Shown here in pieces: positions 62,085 through 64,000 of a stretch of 64,000 nucleotides of DNA. The notes under the pieces are model-generated. The model was given only the letters and a program-made list of their open reading frames with translations, was not told where the DNA came from and searched no databases. A program made the position numbers and the translations under genes. The stretch's first letter is position 1, and the number at the start of each line of letters is the position of its first letter. This stretch comes from Streptomyces parvulus (GTDB lineage: Bacteria > Actinomycetota > Actinomycetes > Streptomycetales > Streptomycetaceae): NCBI RefSeq assembly GCF_014648855.1, contig NZ_BMRX01000010.1, positions 62,001 to 126,000 on the forward strand, written 5' to 3'.

Positions 62085-62924
62085 CTACCGGTTCGCGAGC
62101 GCGCGCTCCCCCGCCTGCCGCATGGCGGCCAGGGGTGCGGGGGCGCGGCCCGTCATGAGTTCCACCTGGAGGACCGCCTGGTGGACGAGCAGGTCGAGGC
62201 CGCCGACGACCGCGCCGCCGCCCGCCGACCAGCGGGCGGCCAGGGCGGTGGGCCAGGGGTCGTAGAGCACGTCGAAGAGGGTGGCCGGCATCTCGGGGAC
62301 GGCCGCGGCGAGGGCGTCGGTGGTGCCGGCCGGGGTGGTGGCCACGACCAGCGGGGCGCGCAGCGCCTCCTCGGCATCCGCCCAGTCCGCGATGCGCACG
62401 GCGACGCCGAGCCGCTCCGCCCAGCCCCGCATCTCGTCGGCGCGGGCCGCGCTGCGGACGTAGACGGCGATCTCGCCGGTGCAGATCCGGGCCAGGGCGG
62501 CGAGCGCGGAGGACGCGGTGGCGCCGGCGCCGAGCACCGCTGCGGTCTCGGTCTTCTCGATGCCGTGCTCGCGCAGGGCGGCGATCATGCCGGGGATGTC
62601 GGTGTTGTCGCCGGTCCGGCGGCCGTCCTCGGTGAACACCACGGTGTTGACCGCGTCCACCGCGGCCGCGGTCTCGCCGATGCCGTCGAGCAGCGGGATC
62701 ACCGCCCGCTTGAGCGGCATCGTCAGCGACAGCCCCGCCCACTCGGCGCCCAGCCGGTCGAGGAAGCCGGGCAGCGCCGCCTCGCCGACGTCGAAGCCGT
62801 CGTACGTCCAGTCCGCCAGCCCCAGCTCGGCGTAGGCGGCGCGGTGCAGTACCGGGGAGAGCGAGTGGGCGATCGGGGAGCCGAGAACGGCGGCCCGGCG
62901 ACGGTCAGTTGCCGGAGCTGGCAT
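62085..62924 (-). CDS. aroE: Shikimate dehydrogenase
   Basis: 279 residues. N-terminal substrate domain with VLGSPIAHSLSPVLHRAAY and LSLTMPLKRAVIP (catalytic Lys), then NTDIPGM, and the NADP Rossmann motif VLGAGATASSALAAL. C-terminal GLDLLVHQAVLQ. Its start overlaps the end of mltG by 20 bp. Confidence 0.96.
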   Translation of the reverse strand: MPAPATDRRRAAVLGSPIAHSLSPVLHRAAYAELGLADWTYDGFDVGEAALPGFLDRLGAEWAGLSLTMPLKRAVIPLLDGIGETAAAVDAVNTVVFTEDGRRTGDNTDIPGMIAALREHGIEKTETAAVLGAGATASSALAALARICTGEIAVYVRSAARADEMRGWAERLGVAVRIADWADAEEALRAPLVVATTPAGTTDALAAAVPEMPATLFDVLYDPWPTALAARWSAGGGAVVGGLDLLVHQAVLQVELMTGRAPAPLAAMRQAGERALANR

Positions 62925-64000
62925 CGAACTTTTCCTTCAGCTTCAAGAACTCGTCGTGCGTCTTGGCGAACTCGGTCTTGCTCAGACCGTCCGTGGCCAC
63001 GAAGTAGATCCAGCCGTCCTTCGTGGGGTTCAGGGCGGCCTGCAGCGCCTCTTCGCCGGGGTTGCCGATGGGACCGGGCGGCAGCCCCCTGTTGGTGTAG
63101 GTGTTGTACGGGTCCGTGTTGCTGTTGATCTCGGACTCGCTGATGTTGATGTTGCTCTGGCCCTTGAGGTAGTTGAACGACGAGTCGAACTGCAGCTTCT
63201 GGTTCGTCTCGGTGTTGGTGGGCTTGAGCCGGTTGTAGATGACCTCGGACATCTTGCGGAAGTCGTCGTGGGTCTTGCCCTCGGCCTGGACCAGGCTGGC
63301 GACCGTGAGCAGTTCCCACGGATTCTTGAGCCCGAGGCCCTGCGCCTTCTCCTCCAGGCCGATCCGCTCGTACTGCTCGTTGGCCCGGGACACCATCTGC
63401 TTGAGCACGTCCTCGGGCTTCTGACCCTTGCCCGCCGAGTAGCTGGACGGGAAGAGGAAGCCCTCCAGGGGGTCCTTCACGTTGTCGTGGCCGAGCGCCC
63501 AGTCGGGCAGGCCGAGGCTGTCCGACTCGGTCTTGGCGACCTCGGCGGTGGTGCCCTGCTTCACTCCGAGGCGCTTGTCGATGAGCTTGTAGACGTCGAC
63601 GTTGCGCTTGCCCTCGGCGATGATCAGGTTGCTGCGGCTGCCCGGGCTGAGCAGGAGTTCGACCGCGCTCTCGGCCGACATCTCCTTCTGCAGCGTGTAC
63701 ACGCCGTCCTGGATGCTCTTGCCGCGGGGGTTGCTCTGCTGGGCGGAGATGAAGGCGTCGACGCTCTTCACCACGCCCTGCCGCTTCAGCTCCTGGCCGA
63801 TCGTGGAGCCGCCGGCGCCCTTGGGGATGGTGACGGTGACCTCTTCGCCGTTGCCGTCGCCCGCGTAGTTCGGGGCCGCGCCGAAACGGTCCTGGTAGAA
63901 CTGGTAGCCGAAATAGCCGACGCCCGCGACGCCGCCGCCCAGCACCAGGCAGACCACCAGGCAGGCACATCCGCTGCGACGTTTCTTCGGCTTGCCGCCG
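62905..64000 (-). CDS. mltG: Endolytic murein transglycosylase MltG, 5' part off the window
   Basis: The C-terminal 365 residues are present; the frame is open to the last base, so the cytoplasmic N-terminus lies beyond the window. Visible parts: a basic KPKKRRSGCAC stretch, one transmembrane helix (VVCLVLGGGVAGVGYFGYQF), a LysM-like domain (IPKGAGGSTIGQELKRQGVV), and the YceG catalytic region with VASLVQAEGK and the TYTNRGLPPGPIGNPGEEAL loop. MltG cuts nascent glycan strands and sets their length. It is followed by aroE with a 20-bp overlap. Confidence 0.93.
   Translation of the reverse strand, partial: GGKPKKRRSGCACLVVCLVLGGGVAGVGYFGYQFYQDRFGAAPNYAGDGNGEEVTVTIPKGAGGSTIGQELKRQGVVKSVDAFISAQQSNPRGKSIQDGVYTLQKEMSAESAVELLLSPGSRSNLIIAEGKRNVDVYKLIDKRLGVKQGTTAEVAKTESDSLGLPDWALGHDNVKDPLEGFLFPSSYSAGKGQKPEDVLKQMVSRANEQYERIGLEEKAQGLGLKNPWELLTVASLVQAEGKTHDDFRKMSEVIYNRLKPTNTETNQKLQFDSSFNYLKGQSNINISESEINSNTDPYNTYTNRGLPPGPIGNPGEEALQAALNPTKDGWIYFVATDGLSKTEFAKTHDEFLKLKEKFDASSGN

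Overview
The window is a 64 kb piece of a high-GC actinobacterial chromosome, almost certainly Streptomyces. The signs are dense GC-rich genes with many GTG starts, an intact bldD, an sIHF-type mihF, a DasR-style chitinase promoter, and a gene order that matches what I remember of S. coelicolor around SCO1430-SCO1498. That synteny is recall, not a database lookup. I see no phage, insertion sequence, CRISPR array, tRNA or rRNA.

The left third (1-24,300) mixes core and accessory genes. It opens with a TetR regulator, a 48-residue membrane microprotein, a Tat-exported C39-like peptidase, a P-loop kinase, a candidate small RNA, a CbxX/CfqX AAA ATPase and two coupled CNNM/CBS membrane proteins. 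A riboflavin operon under an FMN riboswitch follows (ribE-ribM-ribBA-ribH) and runs straight into hisE-hisG. A secreted GH18 chitinase with a DasR-type promoter is divergent to it. Then come a reductase/membrane pair, a ROK regulator divergent to an MFS permease, an NCS2 permease, a GH6 glycosidase and a DUF5995 protein.

From about 23,300 to 30,700 lies what I read as an L-lysine catabolic cluster. It has an LLM flavin/F420 oxidoreductase, a DavB-like lysine 2-monooxygenase, a DavA-like 5-aminovaleramidase, an MFS protein, an Lrp/AsnC regulator and an APC-type cationic amino acid permease. Three intergenic regions share a CGTTGCG-type motif. In two of them it is repeated at roughly 21-22 and 30-31 bp, which suggests one Lrp-type regulator wrapping all three promoters. 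This is the most interesting unexplained structure in the window.

From 30,700 to 43,500 are housekeeping genes: guaB1, an orphan barstar homolog, a SorC/DeoR regulator, rpe, rsmB, fmt, a small HTH-like protein, a helicase-dead priA, metK, coaBC and rpoZ. From 43,500 to 54,700 is the pyrimidine operon in the order pyrR-pyrB-pyrC-(membrane protein)-carA-carB-pyrD-pyrF, followed by mihF and gmk. A PyrR-binding RNA element in the pyrR leader sits against the ribosome binding site, and a strong hairpin lies between carB and pyrD. bldD is divergent, with a BldD box over its own promoter.

The right end (55,700-64,000) is the shikimate block mltG-aroE / aroC-aroK-aroB, then a proline-rich P-loop ATPase, an Xaa-Pro-peptidase-like protein with substituted metal ligands, efp and nusB. 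Many junctions are ATGA or GTGA overlaps, so translational coupling is widespread.
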